Shown here: positions 42,012 to 50,566 of the stretch, in pieces | Layout of the letters: every line of letters begins with the position of its first letter | Numbering within the stretch: the stretch's first letter is position 1 | Origin: an uncultured Myxococcales bacterium | Lineage (GTDB): Bacteria > Myxococcota_A > UBA9042 | Assembly (NCBI GenBank): GCA_903840165.1 | Contig: CAIMEY010000065.1 | Coordinates: forward strand, 1-64,000 | DNA: 64,000 bases | Direction: 5' to 3' | Made by a program: the position numbers and the translations under genes | The notes under the pieces: generated by a model | Databases searched by the model: none | Seen by the model: the letters and a program-made list of their open reading frames with translations, nothing else | What the model was told of the DNA's origin: nothing

Positions 42012-42731
42012 ATGAATCTAAGCCGAATATCGTGTGCCCTAGCTGCCGGGCTGCTACTAGCCTGCACCCCGCCGGAACCGCCGCCGCCGCGTCCACCGCA
42101 CCCAAAGGCGGCTGCTGCTGCGGAACCGCCTGTTGCGCCAGAGGATCCCCAGGCAAAGTTGGCCGCGCGCAAAGATGGCCTCACCGGTGGTCAACTGGTG
42201 TTTGAGGACCACTTTGACCGCGCCGAACCTGCTGAAAACTGGACAGTTGGTCATCCGGGCGAGTGGACCATTGAGGATGGGTGGCTTCATGCCCACGTCG
42301 TCGCCAATCCCGATGAGCGCAACGCCGGCGTGTGGTTGACGCGGCCCTTGCCGGAAAAGACGCGCATCACCTTCAAGGCCATGTCTAAGTCCGCGTCCGG
42401 CGACACAAAATGCGAAGTCTTCGGCGAGTTGCCCAAGCACGAATCGGGCTACAGTGTGATCTTCGGCGGTTGGAACAACACGATCAACACGATCACGCGC
42501 AAGGGCGAGCACGAGCAGAAGCGCGTGGTCCAGTCCGATCCGCCTAAGGTTGTGCCAGGGCGCGTGTATACGTGGACGGTGGTCCGCACGGACGACGTGG
42601 TTCGCTGGTACATCGACGGTAAGTTCATGTTGGCTTACGCGGACTCTGAGGCTGTCAAAGGTCACGCCTTTGGTTTCAACAACTGGGCTTCGGACGTGCG
42701 CTTTGACGACCTGCAGGTCTTTGCCCTGTAG
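42012..42731 (+). CDS. Lipoprotein with a concanavalin-like beta-sandwich domain
   Basis: The protein has 239 residues; a TTG at 42000 is an alternative start. The lipobox is LLAC followed by Thr and a Pro-rich linker. The main domain (about 60-239) starts LVFEDHFDRAEPAENWTVG and ends FGFNNWASDVRFDDLQVFAL. It has the look of the jelly-roll fold of DUF1961/DUF1080-type or LamG-like domains that bind or cleave carbohydrate. No catalytic residues can be assigned. It lies between two PP2C genes, 19 bases after the first, so co-transcription is likely. Confidence 0.75.
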   Translation: MNLSRISCALAAGLLLACTPPEPPPPRPPHPKAAAAAEPPVAPEDPQAKLAARKDGLTGGQLVFEDHFDRAEPAENWTVGHPGEWTIEDGWLHAHVVANPDERNAGVWLTRPLPEKTRITFKAMSKSASGDTKCEVFGELPKHESGYSVIFGGWNNTINTITRKGEHEQKRVVQSDPPKVVPGRVYTWTVVRTDDVVRWYIDGKFMLAYADSEAVKGHAFGFNNWASDVRFDDLQVFAL

Positions 42732-42808
42732 GCTTGCCCGCGATCGCCTCGCGGTGAGGTGGACCGCCCCGCTGCGCTTGCAAGGCGCGTTGACGCTTAG
42801 GCGATCCA

Positions 42809-42930
42809 TGGGTATCTTGGCGCTGGTCGCGGTTTCAGGAGCAGGCAGTTTCTGCTTGTCCGGCGCTGCCCAGCGGAACTTGGCTGAAATGGCCAAAAAA
42901 CCTGGCTCTTCCAGCCATGAAAAGGTGTGA
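42809..42930 (+). CDS. Possible 40-residue ORF ahead of the second PP2C gene
   Basis: This short frame encodes a hydrophobic N-terminus (MGILALVAVSGAGSFCLSG) and a basic tail. It ends one base before the likely GTG start of the PP2C gene. No ribosome binding site is evident. I cannot tell it from a chance frame; it could be a leader that couples translation to the phosphatase. Confidence 0.2.
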
Positions 42931-42931
42931 C

Positions 42932-43705
42932 GTGGCCATTCGAGTCACCTGTGCCGGCGAGACCAATGTAGGCCGCAAGCGCAGCCACAATGAAGATAAC
43001 TTGCTGGTTTTGCCTGAGAACCGGTTGTTCGTCGTCGCCGACGGCATGGGTGGCCATGCCTGCGGGGAAGTCGCAAGCCAAATGGTCGTCGAGACGATGC
43101 GAGACTACTTCTCGCGGGCGTACGGCGACCCGGATGCGACTTGGCCCGGGCGCGAAGAACGCGGCCGCAGCACGGCCGAAAACATGCTCAACGCCGGTAT
43201 TCGCTGGTGTAATTACACGATTTGGGAAAAGGGCCACGCCGATCAGCGCTTCAAGAACATGGGCACCACCGTGGTGGCGATCCATTTCGACGACGAGGCG
43301 GCCAATATCGCCCACGTTGGCGACTCGCGCTGTTATCGCTATCGTTCTGGTGACTTGAAGCAGGTTACCGAAGATCACTCCCTGCTCAACGACTACAAGA
43401 AGATGGCCGTGTTGACCCCGGAAGAAGAGGCCAATTTTCCCCATAAGAACATCATTGTGCGGGCTTGTGGCCTCAAGGACAACGTCCTGGTCGACATCGC
43501 CCGAGAGATTCCGCAGCGCGGCGACATCTACATCCTGTGCTCCGATGGCCTGTCCGGCGAAGTACCTGATAACCAAATTCGCCAGATCATGCAGGAATCT
43601 AACGCTGACCTGACCAAGATGGTCAGCCGCTTGATTCAGACCGCGTGTGACAACGGCGGCAAGGACAACGTCACCTGCATTGCCATGCGGGTCGATGAAA
43701 TCTAA
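42932..43705 (+). CDS. PP2C-type Ser/Thr protein phosphatase (PrpC/Stp-like)
   Basis: The protein has 257 residues from the GTG at 42932, which has AAAAGG six bases upstream; the in-frame ATG at 42917 lacks a site. Motifs are RKRSHNEDNLL, VVADGMGGHACGE, NMGTTVVAIHF, AHVGDSRCYRY, LCSDGLSGEV and GGKDNVTCIAM, which supply the binuclear metal site. In bacteria such enzymes reverse Ser/Thr kinase signalling. No kinase gene is present nearby. Compared with the first PP2C of the cluster it has no regulatory domain. Confidence 0.93.
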   Translation: MAIRVTCAGETNVGRKRSHNEDNLLVLPENRLFVVADGMGGHACGEVASQMVVETMRDYFSRAYGDPDATWPGREERGRSTAENMLNAGIRWCNYTIWEKGHADQRFKNMGTTVVAIHFDDEAANIAHVGDSRCYRYRSGDLKQVTEDHSLLNDYKKMAVLTPEEEANFPHKNIIVRACGLKDNVLVDIAREIPQRGDIYILCSDGLSGEVPDNQIRQIMQESNADLTKMVSRLIQTACDNGGKDNVTCIAMRVDEI

Positions 43706-43809
43706 GGCTTTGTGTAGGTTCTTTGCTGGATGGCGGACTTGTCTTGCGCAGACGTGCCTGTCCCCTTTGTTCCCTGAATTGTAGCCTTCTCCGCTTATTT
43801 GACTAGAAT

Positions 43810-43833
43810 AACCCATACTTTCAATGGGTTTTT
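43810..43833 (+). terminator. Intrinsic terminator after the PP2C cluster
   Basis: AACCCAT (43810-43816) pairs with ATGGGTT (43824-43830), with a 7-base loop and a T-run (TTTTT in total from 43829). It lies 104 bases after the PP2C stop codon. Confidence 0.7.
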
Positions 43834-43976
43834 GGTGTCGCCTGATGTCACCCGCCTCCAGCACGGGTTACGACAGGTGGCGGAATCTTCAGCATGGGAA
43901 CTGTCAATACCCGAAACGTCTTCTGATTTGCCTGGACCCACAGCCCGATTTCTTGGGCTAACCGACGCGGTGCGCC

Positions 43977-44981
43977 ATGCCTGCTGCTCACTCCTTGCCC
44001 GAAGGTACAATTGCGGGATTAGCCCGCGAAATGTATCAACTTTTGCACGAGATGCAGGATGCTCGGGCAGCGGCGCCGGCGGCCGAACCGCAGCGCGAAC
44101 GCCTAGCGACGCTGGCCCAGCGTGCTCAGCAGTATGCCGCTGAATTCAAAAAGGAACATCCGCGTTTGGCGGCGAGTCTGCAAAAGGTTGGCGAGCGGCT
44201 AGAGGCCCTGCGCTTGGCCCAGCAGGTGCAATCTCAGCACAATGGCGCCGCTTTGCGCCGTGCGATGAGTGCAGCTGCCCAAGGCTACGAGGGATTTGCC
44301 CGGACGCTGCGCCGCGATGGCCACATGGATGGCGTTGAGCTTCCCGAACTAAGACCGCGTAACTACACGCGAAATCTCTTTCATGCTGGCAATGGCGTGA
44401 TGGCGGCCTTGCTCTATGCCGCCGTCCCCGATCGCCACACCATGCTCATTATCGCTTGGATTTACACAGGGTGGATGCTGTCCTTGGAAATCACCCGTCG
44501 GCTGAGTCGGCGGTGGAACGATTTCCTCGTCAACACGCTGTTTCGCTCGATCGCCCGGCCAAGCGAGGCCCATCGAATCAACTCCGCGAGTTGGTTTGGC
44601 CTGGCCATGGTCGTCATCCTGTACCTGTTTCCGCGTACGGCGTGCATCGCCGCGGTCCTGGTGCTGGGCATTGGCGACCCCGCTGCGGCGATAATTGGGC
44701 GTCGTTGGGGCAATCACCGCCTAATCGGTCGCAAGAGCGTAGAAGGCACCTTGGGCTTCATTGCTGTGGCAGGGCTGTGTTTGACCGCGTTCTTGCTGGT
44801 TTCCGGCAATCCCGACGTGCAGGCCGCTGCGGGTTTGGCCACCCTGGGCCGCGCCTTGGCTCTGGCCCTTTGCGCCGCCACGGCCGGGGCAATTGCTGAA
44901 GCGGCAAGTACGCAAATTGAGGACAATTTCTCAATTCCGGTTCTGACCGCGGCGGCGACGGCAGGCTGGATGAGTCTATGA
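43977..44981 (+). CDS. CTP-dependent lipid kinase-like membrane protein (SEC59/DGK1/VTE5 family)
   Basis: The protein has 334 residues. The first 120 are soluble and helical with many Ala, Gln and Arg, probably a coiled coil. The rest has about six to seven membrane segments. Conserved family blocks are LGIGDPAAAIIGRRWG, GRKSVEGTLGF and EDNFSIPVLTA, as in dolichol or phytol kinases and diacylglycerol kinase DGK1, which use CTP. The natural lipid substrate here is unknown. No clear ribosome binding site precedes the ATG. Its last four bases overlap the start of the SlyX gene (ATGA). Confidence 0.82.
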   Translation: MPAAHSLPEGTIAGLAREMYQLLHEMQDARAAAPAAEPQRERLATLAQRAQQYAAEFKKEHPRLAASLQKVGERLEALRLAQQVQSQHNGAALRRAMSAAAQGYEGFARTLRRDGHMDGVELPELRPRNYTRNLFHAGNGVMAALLYAAVPDRHTMLIIAWIYTGWMLSLEITRRLSRRWNDFLVNTLFRSIARPSEAHRINSASWFGLAMVVILYLFPRTACIAAVLVLGIGDPAAAIIGRRWGNHRLIGRKSVEGTLGFIAVAGLCLTAFLLVSGNPDVQAAAGLATLGRALALALCAATAGAIAEAASTQIEDNFSIPVLTAAATAGWMSL

Positions 44982-45217
44982 GCACTGGGGACCGTCCCGC
45001 GGCAGCGCCTGACAGTATTCGAGAATTACTGGCAGAATTGCAGCACCGCGCCACCGAACTGGAAGTGCGCTTCATGACCCAGCAGGCTGAACTGGACGAC
45101 CTCAGCGAAGTGGTTCGGGCCCAGGACGACCGCATTGATCGACTGGCCGACCAGTTGGCGAAATTGGCCGCGGACCGACAGGATTTGTCGCTAGGCGACG
45201 CAGCCGCGCTCGATTGA
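44978..45217 (+). CDS. slyX: SlyX-like coiled-coil protein
   Basis: The 79-residue protein has a short disordered N-terminus and then heptad repeats (LEVRFMTQQAELDDLSEVVR and IDRLADQLAKL). The length and the pattern, L-E-x-R...Q...I..L, match SlyX, a small protein of unknown function. Its start overlaps the stop of the preceding gene by four bases, so it is translated with it. Confidence 0.7.
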   Translation: MSTGDRPAAAPDSIRELLAELQHRATELEVRFMTQQAELDDLSEVVRAQDDRIDRLADQLAKLAADRQDLSLGDAAALD

Positions 45218-45274
45218 AATCTCCGTTACAACAAGTAGTTATCAAGTAATCCTTGGCAGTAAGAACTTCCCAGG

Positions 45275-45303
45275 TTGCGGCCGCACTTCGCCTTGGCTAA
45301 GGT
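45275..45303 (+). promoter_or_regulatory. Candidate promoter of the giant lipoprotein gene
   Basis: TTGCGG (45275-45280) and TAAGGT (45298-45303) are separated by exactly 17 bases, 63 bases before the ATG at 45367. Confidence 0.35.
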
Positions 45304-45366
45304 TGTGAGGGGACACGCGGATTGCCGTGCCGCCGTTGAGCCAGGGCACGCGTGGGGGAGGCAGCT

Positions 45367-48300
45367 ATGGCAGGGCCGTTGAGGATATCTACGTTCGCTA
45401 TTTTGTTAGCGTTAGTCGCATTTGTCGCTTCATGCAGCAGCCCAGCCCCGAGCCCTGGCGGTGGCAATTCCGTGGGATCGGACCTCGGACTGGCGGACAT
45501 TACGCTGGTCAAGGATGGTCAATCCTCTGAAGTTGTTGGGGATAGTGGTGGTGTGGTTCCTGACCAGTTGGCTCCGGCCGATGGCAGTGATGCCTCTGGG
45601 GCGGACAGCGTCGACAACGACGTGAATCCCCCTGACCAAAACGTTCAAGAAGATCAGCAGCCTGTGGACGGTTCCTCCATCGCCGACACCGGCCTTGGCG
45701 ATTCGGGCGCTGACGGCGCCACCGAGGATGATACTTTTGAAATTACAGAGGAAGTGGCCGCTGATATCGACGCAGGCCCACCGACGACATGCCCGGGGGC
45801 TCCGGACTGCCCCTGCAGCAAAGATCAGGATTGCTATTACGGATTATGCGCTGACCACAAGGACGGGTCGCAGACTTGCGCCGGCCCCTGTGATGCTTCG
45901 GGCTCGTGCGATCTTGGCCAAGTGTGCAACACGGTAGGCGCGTATGACCTTTGTGTTCAAGCGGACTTGCGTCTGTGCGATCCCTGCGCAGCCGACACCG
46001 TTTGCCAAGTACCCGGGGGCGTCGGGGCGGCTTGCGTCGCCGTGGCCGGTCAGGGCAACTTCTGCGGGATCGACTGTCTAACCAACAAAGACTGCCCCTT
46101 GGGCTACACCTGCCAAAACGGCAAATCGGTCAGTGGTGACGCGGTCAAGCAGTGCATGCCCGCCGGCGCTGGCGTCTGCAACTGCACGGTCCTGGCGCAG
46201 AAGAAGGGCCTATCGACAACCTGCAGCAATAGCAACGATTTTGGCAATTGCACCGGCTCGCGCAAGTGCCTGGCCAAGGGTACACCGGGCGCACCTCCGG
46301 GCGGTGGCCTGGGCCTGTGCAGCGCGCCGGTGGCCGCCGCCGAGGTGTGCAACGGCCTTGACGACGACTGCAACGGCATCACCGATGGCGATGGCAGCTG
46401 CGATGACGGAAACCCTTGCACAGACGACGTTTGCGACGGCAAGTCCTGCCAGCACTGGGTCAATGCCAGCGCCTGCAATGACGGCAATGCCTGCACCCAG
46501 GAGGACACCTGCTCAGACGCTGTCTGCGCGGGCACCTTGGTAAGCTGCGACGACAAAAACCCTTGCACCGCAGATGCTTGCCAGATTTTGACTGGCTGCA
46601 CGCACAATGCCGACGACACGGCCAAGTGTGGCGATGGCAATGCCTGCCAGGTCTCGGCGTGCAATGGTGGAAATTGCAAGCAATCCCCTAAGGTTTGCGA
46701 CGACGGCAACCCATGCACGGACGATGCCTGCGACCCGGCCAAAGGCTGCACGGCCACCGCCAATGACGCAAATCCATGCAGCGATGAAAACGCTTGCACA
46801 ACAGACAATTGCAAGGCGGGCAAGTGCTATTCGAAGATCAATCCCCTTTGCGATGATGGAAATGCTTGCACCATCGATAGTTGCGATACGCAGGCCGGAT
46901 GCGTGGCCGGACCTTTGCCGGCCGGCTATTGCGACGACAAGAATCCCTGCACGACAGATTCATGTGACCCTATGCAAGGTTGCGTGCACGTGGCCGTCGC
47001 CGGTTGTTCGGGGCAGTTGCCGTTCTCGACGCAGTTCAACTGCGGCGACCTCAGCAACAATGACTGGAAACTCGACGCGGCCGTGGGCGGAGTCGGTTGG
47101 GGATTTGACGCTTCGCCCAGTCCCCCCGGTGCCAATTCGCCAGCATGTTCGCTCAATTACAACAATGGCACCAGCTATGACAATGGCCAAGCCAATGGTG
47201 GCAATGCGGTGAGCCCGCAGATCGATGCGTCACTGTCTAAGCCCAATGCCCCAATTCAAATCAGTTTTTACGCAGCTGGGTCTTACGAAGCGAGCTACTA
47301 TGACCAAGCCTTTGTGCAGTACAGCACAGATGACGTGAACTGGACGACCATTGCCATCAACCCTAATTCCAACGGAAACAATGACATCAGTCCGTTTGGC
47401 AACACCTGGACCAAGGTCACGGGAGACTTGTCGGCAGTAGCTGGCAAGAAGTTCAAGATTCGCTTTAATTTCCAAACATTAGACTCCATCGCCAACGCCA
47501 CTTCGGGGCCCTTCATTGACGACCTAGTCATTTCCGACCCAAGTTGCTCCAAGAATGCGGATTGCAACGACAAAAACGCATGCACCGACGATTTCTGTGA
47601 CCTGACCACCGGCAAATGCAGCGCTACGGCCAACAATGCGGCGTGCAATGACAACAACCCGTGCACCAGCGGCGACGCCTGCTCGGCGGGAGGCTGCGTT
47701 GGCGTCGGCAAAGTGTGCGATGACAAAAATCCTTGCACTACAGATAGCTGTGACACAAAGACCGGCGTCTGCGCCTATGTCAACGTCGCCGACGGCCTTG
47801 CCTGCACCGACAACAATCCCTGCACCACGGGCGATGTCTGCATCACCGGTTCGTGCACGGCCATTGCCAAGTGTGACGACAAAAACCCTTGCACCAAAGA
47901 CGTTTGCGACGCCTTGACCGGCTTGTGCACCAATGGTCCTGTGGCCGATGGCACGCCGTGCAGTGACGTGGACCCGTGCACCAGCGGCGATGTCTGCACC
48001 GCGGCCAAATGCGCAGGCATCCCCGCAGGTAACTGCAGCAGCTCTTTGGATAATCTGGGATGCGATGGTGCCAAGAACTGGACACTGAGTCCCGCCGCCG
48101 ATGTCCCGGCCACCGCCTGGCACTTTGACGCATTGCCGACCCCGCCGGCCTTTCACTCGGCGCCTTGCTCGCTCAACTATAACAATGACGCCAACTTTGC
48201 GTGCGCTGCTGGCGTGAGCAAGGAGGTGGGACTAGCCACTTCGCCAGTTTGGACTGCGGCCGGCGCAAAGGATGTTGTCGTTGAATTCTATAGCTTTGCC

Positions 48301-50460
48301 GACGTCGGCACCAACCTCTACCTCAACAAGCGCTGGCTGGAAGTATCCACCGACGATTTCCTGAGCACCGCCGTAGCGATCGCCTTGCCCAACGACGTCA
48401 CGGTCAATGCCGCATGGATTCCTTACAAATTCGACCTTTCTGCCTGGGTCGCTGGCAAGAACTTCCGCCTGCGCTGGCGCTTGGACTCGATCACCTGCGC
48501 TGCGACCTCGACCAAGGGATGGTTCGTAGATGATCTTAAGATCACAACGGATTTGCCCAAGGCATGCCTCGGCGACGGCGATTGCAACGATGGCAACCCG
48601 TGCAGCACCGACAGTTGCAAGAACGGCTCGTGTAATTTCGTTTGGAATACGGGCGCTTGTGATGACGGCAATGCCTGCACGGTGGGCGACACCTGTGGCG
48701 GGGCCGGCATCTGCGCGGCCGGCGGAGCCAAGCCCAACTGCGACGACCTCAACAGCTGCACGACCGATAGCTGTGACCCAATCAAGGGTTGCTTGCATGT
48801 GGCCGTGGTCGATGGCCTGGGCTGTAGCGACGGCGACCCCTGCACGGCGGGCGATAACTGCCAAGCCGGCCTGTGCAAACCCACCGGCAACAGCGCCGAC
48901 GGCACGGGCTGCGACGACGGCAACACCTGCACCGCCCCAGACCAATGCAAAGCGGGCAAGTGCGCGGGCGTCAACGCCTGCGACGACGGCAACCCCTGCA
49001 CCTTGGATGTTTGCAGCATTCAGGCGGGCATAAAGTCTTGCACCAACAACGCAATTGGCGAAGGCGGCCCCTGCGATGACGGCAATGCCTGCACCGCCGG
49101 TGACTCGTGCTTGGCCGGCAAATGCACGGGGTATCTGTCCTGTTCGGACTTGCTCAATGATTCCTTTGACTGCAACGCGCCGAGCAGCTGGACCCTTGAC
49201 CTGCCGGCCTTGGGCGTCGGCTGGAAAGTCGATGGCAAACCGAGTCCGCTGACCAACGGTAGCAACGCCTGGCAGTCGCCGTCCTGCTCGCTCAACTACA
49301 ACAATGACACGAACTTCGATAACGGTCAGGCCAACGCAGGCAACGCGCTGTCTCCCGTGTTGGCGATTCCCGCGGCCGGTCCGATCACGATCAGCTTTTG
49401 GACCTATGTCGACATGGAAGGTGGAACGCCCTATGACTCTAGGTATTTAGACTATCTCGATGCCGGCAGCGGTGTGGTCTTGGGCACGGTCACCCTGGAC
49501 TACAGCCAGACCGCGTCGATGCAGTGGATTGCGCTCAAATACACCTTGCCCGATGCGACATTGGGCAAGAACATCAAGCTGCGCTTTCGCTTCAACAGTG
49601 TCGACAGCGTCGGCAATCAGGGGCAGGGCTGGTTCATTGATGACGTCGTCGTCAAAGGCCAAGGCGCAGCGGCGTGCAAGATCGACAGCGACTGCAAAGA
49701 CGATGGCAACCCCTGCACTGACGCGAAATGTTTGAATAATCAGTGCGCGCAGATGCCCGGCGCGGCAATTGCGTGCGACGACGGTAACCCCTGCACCGTG
49801 AACACGGCCTGTAGCGGTGGCTTGTGCAAAGCCGGCACCCCGCTAGTCTGCGATGACGGCTACGCCTGCACCGCCGATAGCTGTGATCCTAAGCTGGGAT
49901 GCGTCTTTACACCGCAGGCCTGGGGGAGTTGTGGTGTCTCGGCCTTGCCCTATGCGCAAACCTTCACTTGCAATGATAAGGTATCGGAACAATTCTGGAA
50001 GTTTGACAGCAGCGGTGCCGATGGGCCGGCCTGGGCCGTGGACGCCTCGCCAGCTCTGCCCGGCTTTTTCTCGCCAGACTGCGCCGCCAACTTCAACAAT
50101 GGGACCGATACCAGCTGTGGCGCCCAGCAGTTGTCTCTAGATTCGTCTTTAATTTCACCGATTTTTGATGCCACACCGTTCAAAGCCGGCACGGCAATCC
50201 AGCTGACGTTCTACCTCGCCGGCAGTTGGGACATTGCGCCGGCCGCCGAGCTGGACGTCGAAGCCTCTGTGGACGGCAAGACATGGAATATCCTCAAGTC
50301 CTACGGTGCGCAGGATTCCTGGACCAAGTTTGTCGTGGCACTGACGCCGTACGCCGGCAAGAAGTTCCAGTTGCGTTTTCACTTCTTGACGCCGAGCTGC
50401 GTGGGCACCTTGCCCGGAACCGGGCCCTTCATCGACGATTTCGCCGTGATCGTGCCCTGA
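45367..50460 (+). CDS. Giant Cys-rich lipoprotein with alternating CDDGNPCT repeats and beta-sandwich domains
   Basis: The protein has 1,697 residues, the longest in the window. The ATG at 45367 has GGGAGG six bases upstream. The lipobox is VASC followed by Ser. A Ser/Asp-rich linker (about 25-140) leads into the shared N-terminal Cys module, which ends in CNGLDDDCNGITDGDG (MopE-like). CDDGNPCT-type repeats then alternate with four copies of a beta-sandwich domain of about 170 residues. Three of these carry a CSLNYNNG or CSLNYNND block. All four end in a [F/W]F-[I/V]DD-type closing strand. The fourth domain ends the protein (PFIDDFAVIVP). The alternation of rigid Cys spacers and binding domains suggests a long stalk with several heads; a surface adhesin is inferred. 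Confidence 0.9.
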   Translation: MAGPLRISTFAILLALVAFVASCSSPAPSPGGGNSVGSDLGLADITLVKDGQSSEVVGDSGGVVPDQLAPADGSDASGADSVDNDVNPPDQNVQEDQQPVDGSSIADTGLGDSGADGATEDDTFEITEEVAADIDAGPPTTCPGAPDCPCSKDQDCYYGLCADHKDGSQTCAGPCDASGSCDLGQVCNTVGAYDLCVQADLRLCDPCAADTVCQVPGGVGAACVAVAGQGNFCGIDCLTNKDCPLGYTCQNGKSVSGDAVKQCMPAGAGVCNCTVLAQKKGLSTTCSNSNDFGNCTGSRKCLAKGTPGAPPGGGLGLCSAPVAAAEVCNGLDDDCNGITDGDGSCDDGNPCTDDVCDGKSCQHWVNASACNDGNACTQEDTCSDAVCAGTLVSCDDKNPCTADACQILTGCTHNADDTAKCGDGNACQVSACNGGNCKQSPKVCDDGNPCTDDACDPAKGCTATANDANPCSDENACTTDNCKAGKCYSKINPLCDDGNACTIDSCDTQAGCVAGPLPAGYCDDKNPCTTDSCDPMQGCVHVAVAGCSGQLPFSTQFNCGDLSNNDWKLDAAVGGVGWGFDASPSPPGANSPACSLNYNNGTSYDNGQANGGNAVSPQIDASLSKPNAPIQISFYAAGSYEASYYDQAFVQYSTDDVNWTTIAINPNSNGNNDISPFGNTWTKVTGDLSAVAGKKFKIRFNFQTLDSIANATSGPFIDDLVISDPSCSKNADCNDKNACTDDFCDLTTGKCSATANNAACNDNNPCTSGDACSAGGCVGVGKVCDDKNPCTTDSCDTKTGVCAYVNVADGLACTDNNPCTTGDVCITGSCTAIAKCDDKNPCTKDVCDALTGLCTNGPVADGTPCSDVDPCTSGDVCTAAKCAGIPAGNCSSSLDNLGCDGAKNWTLSPAADVPATAWHFDALPTPPAFHSAPCSLNYNNDANFACAAGVSKEVGLATSPVWTAAGAKDVVVEFYSFADVGTNLYLNKRWLEVSTDDFLSTAVAIALPNDVTVNAAWIPYKFDLSAWVAGKNFRLRWRLDSITCAATSTKGWFVDDLKITTDLPKACLGDGDCNDGNPCSTDSCKNGSCNFVWNTGACDDGNACTVGDTCGGAGICAAGGAKPNCDDLNSCTTDSCDPIKGCLHVAVVDGLGCSDGDPCTAGDNCQAGLCKPTGNSADGTGCDDGNTCTAPDQCKAGKCAGVNACDDGNPCTLDVCSIQAGIKSCTNNAIGEGGPCDDGNACTAGDSCLAGKCTGYLSCSDLLNDSFDCNAPSSWTLDLPALGVGWKVDGKPSPLTNGSNAWQSPSCSLNYNNDTNFDNGQANAGNALSPVLAIPAAGPITISFWTYVDMEGGTPYDSRYLDYLDAGSGVVLGTVTLDYSQTASMQWIALKYTLPDATLGKNIKLRFRFNSVDSVGNQGQGWFIDDVVVKGQGAAACKIDSDCKDDGNPCTDAKCLNNQCAQMPGAAIACDDGNPCTVNTACSGGLCKAGTPLVCDDGYACTADSCDPKLGCVFTPQAWGSCGVSALPYAQTFTCNDKVSEQFWKFDSSGADGPAWAVDASPALPGFFSPDCAANFNNGTDTSCGAQQLSLDSSLISPIFDATPFKAGTAIQLTFYLAGSWDIAPAAELDVEASVDGKTWNILKSYGAQDSWTKFVVALTPYAGKKFQLRFHFLTPSCVGTLPGTGPFIDDFAVIVP

Positions 50461-50566
50461 GTTTCCCAGCTTTGACGCGAACACGCAGTGCCTGCGGCCG
50501 CCACGTCTAGACGTCTGCCCGCGCTTGCCGTACACAGCGCCGGCACAGCCTTGCCCGGAGACGCCC

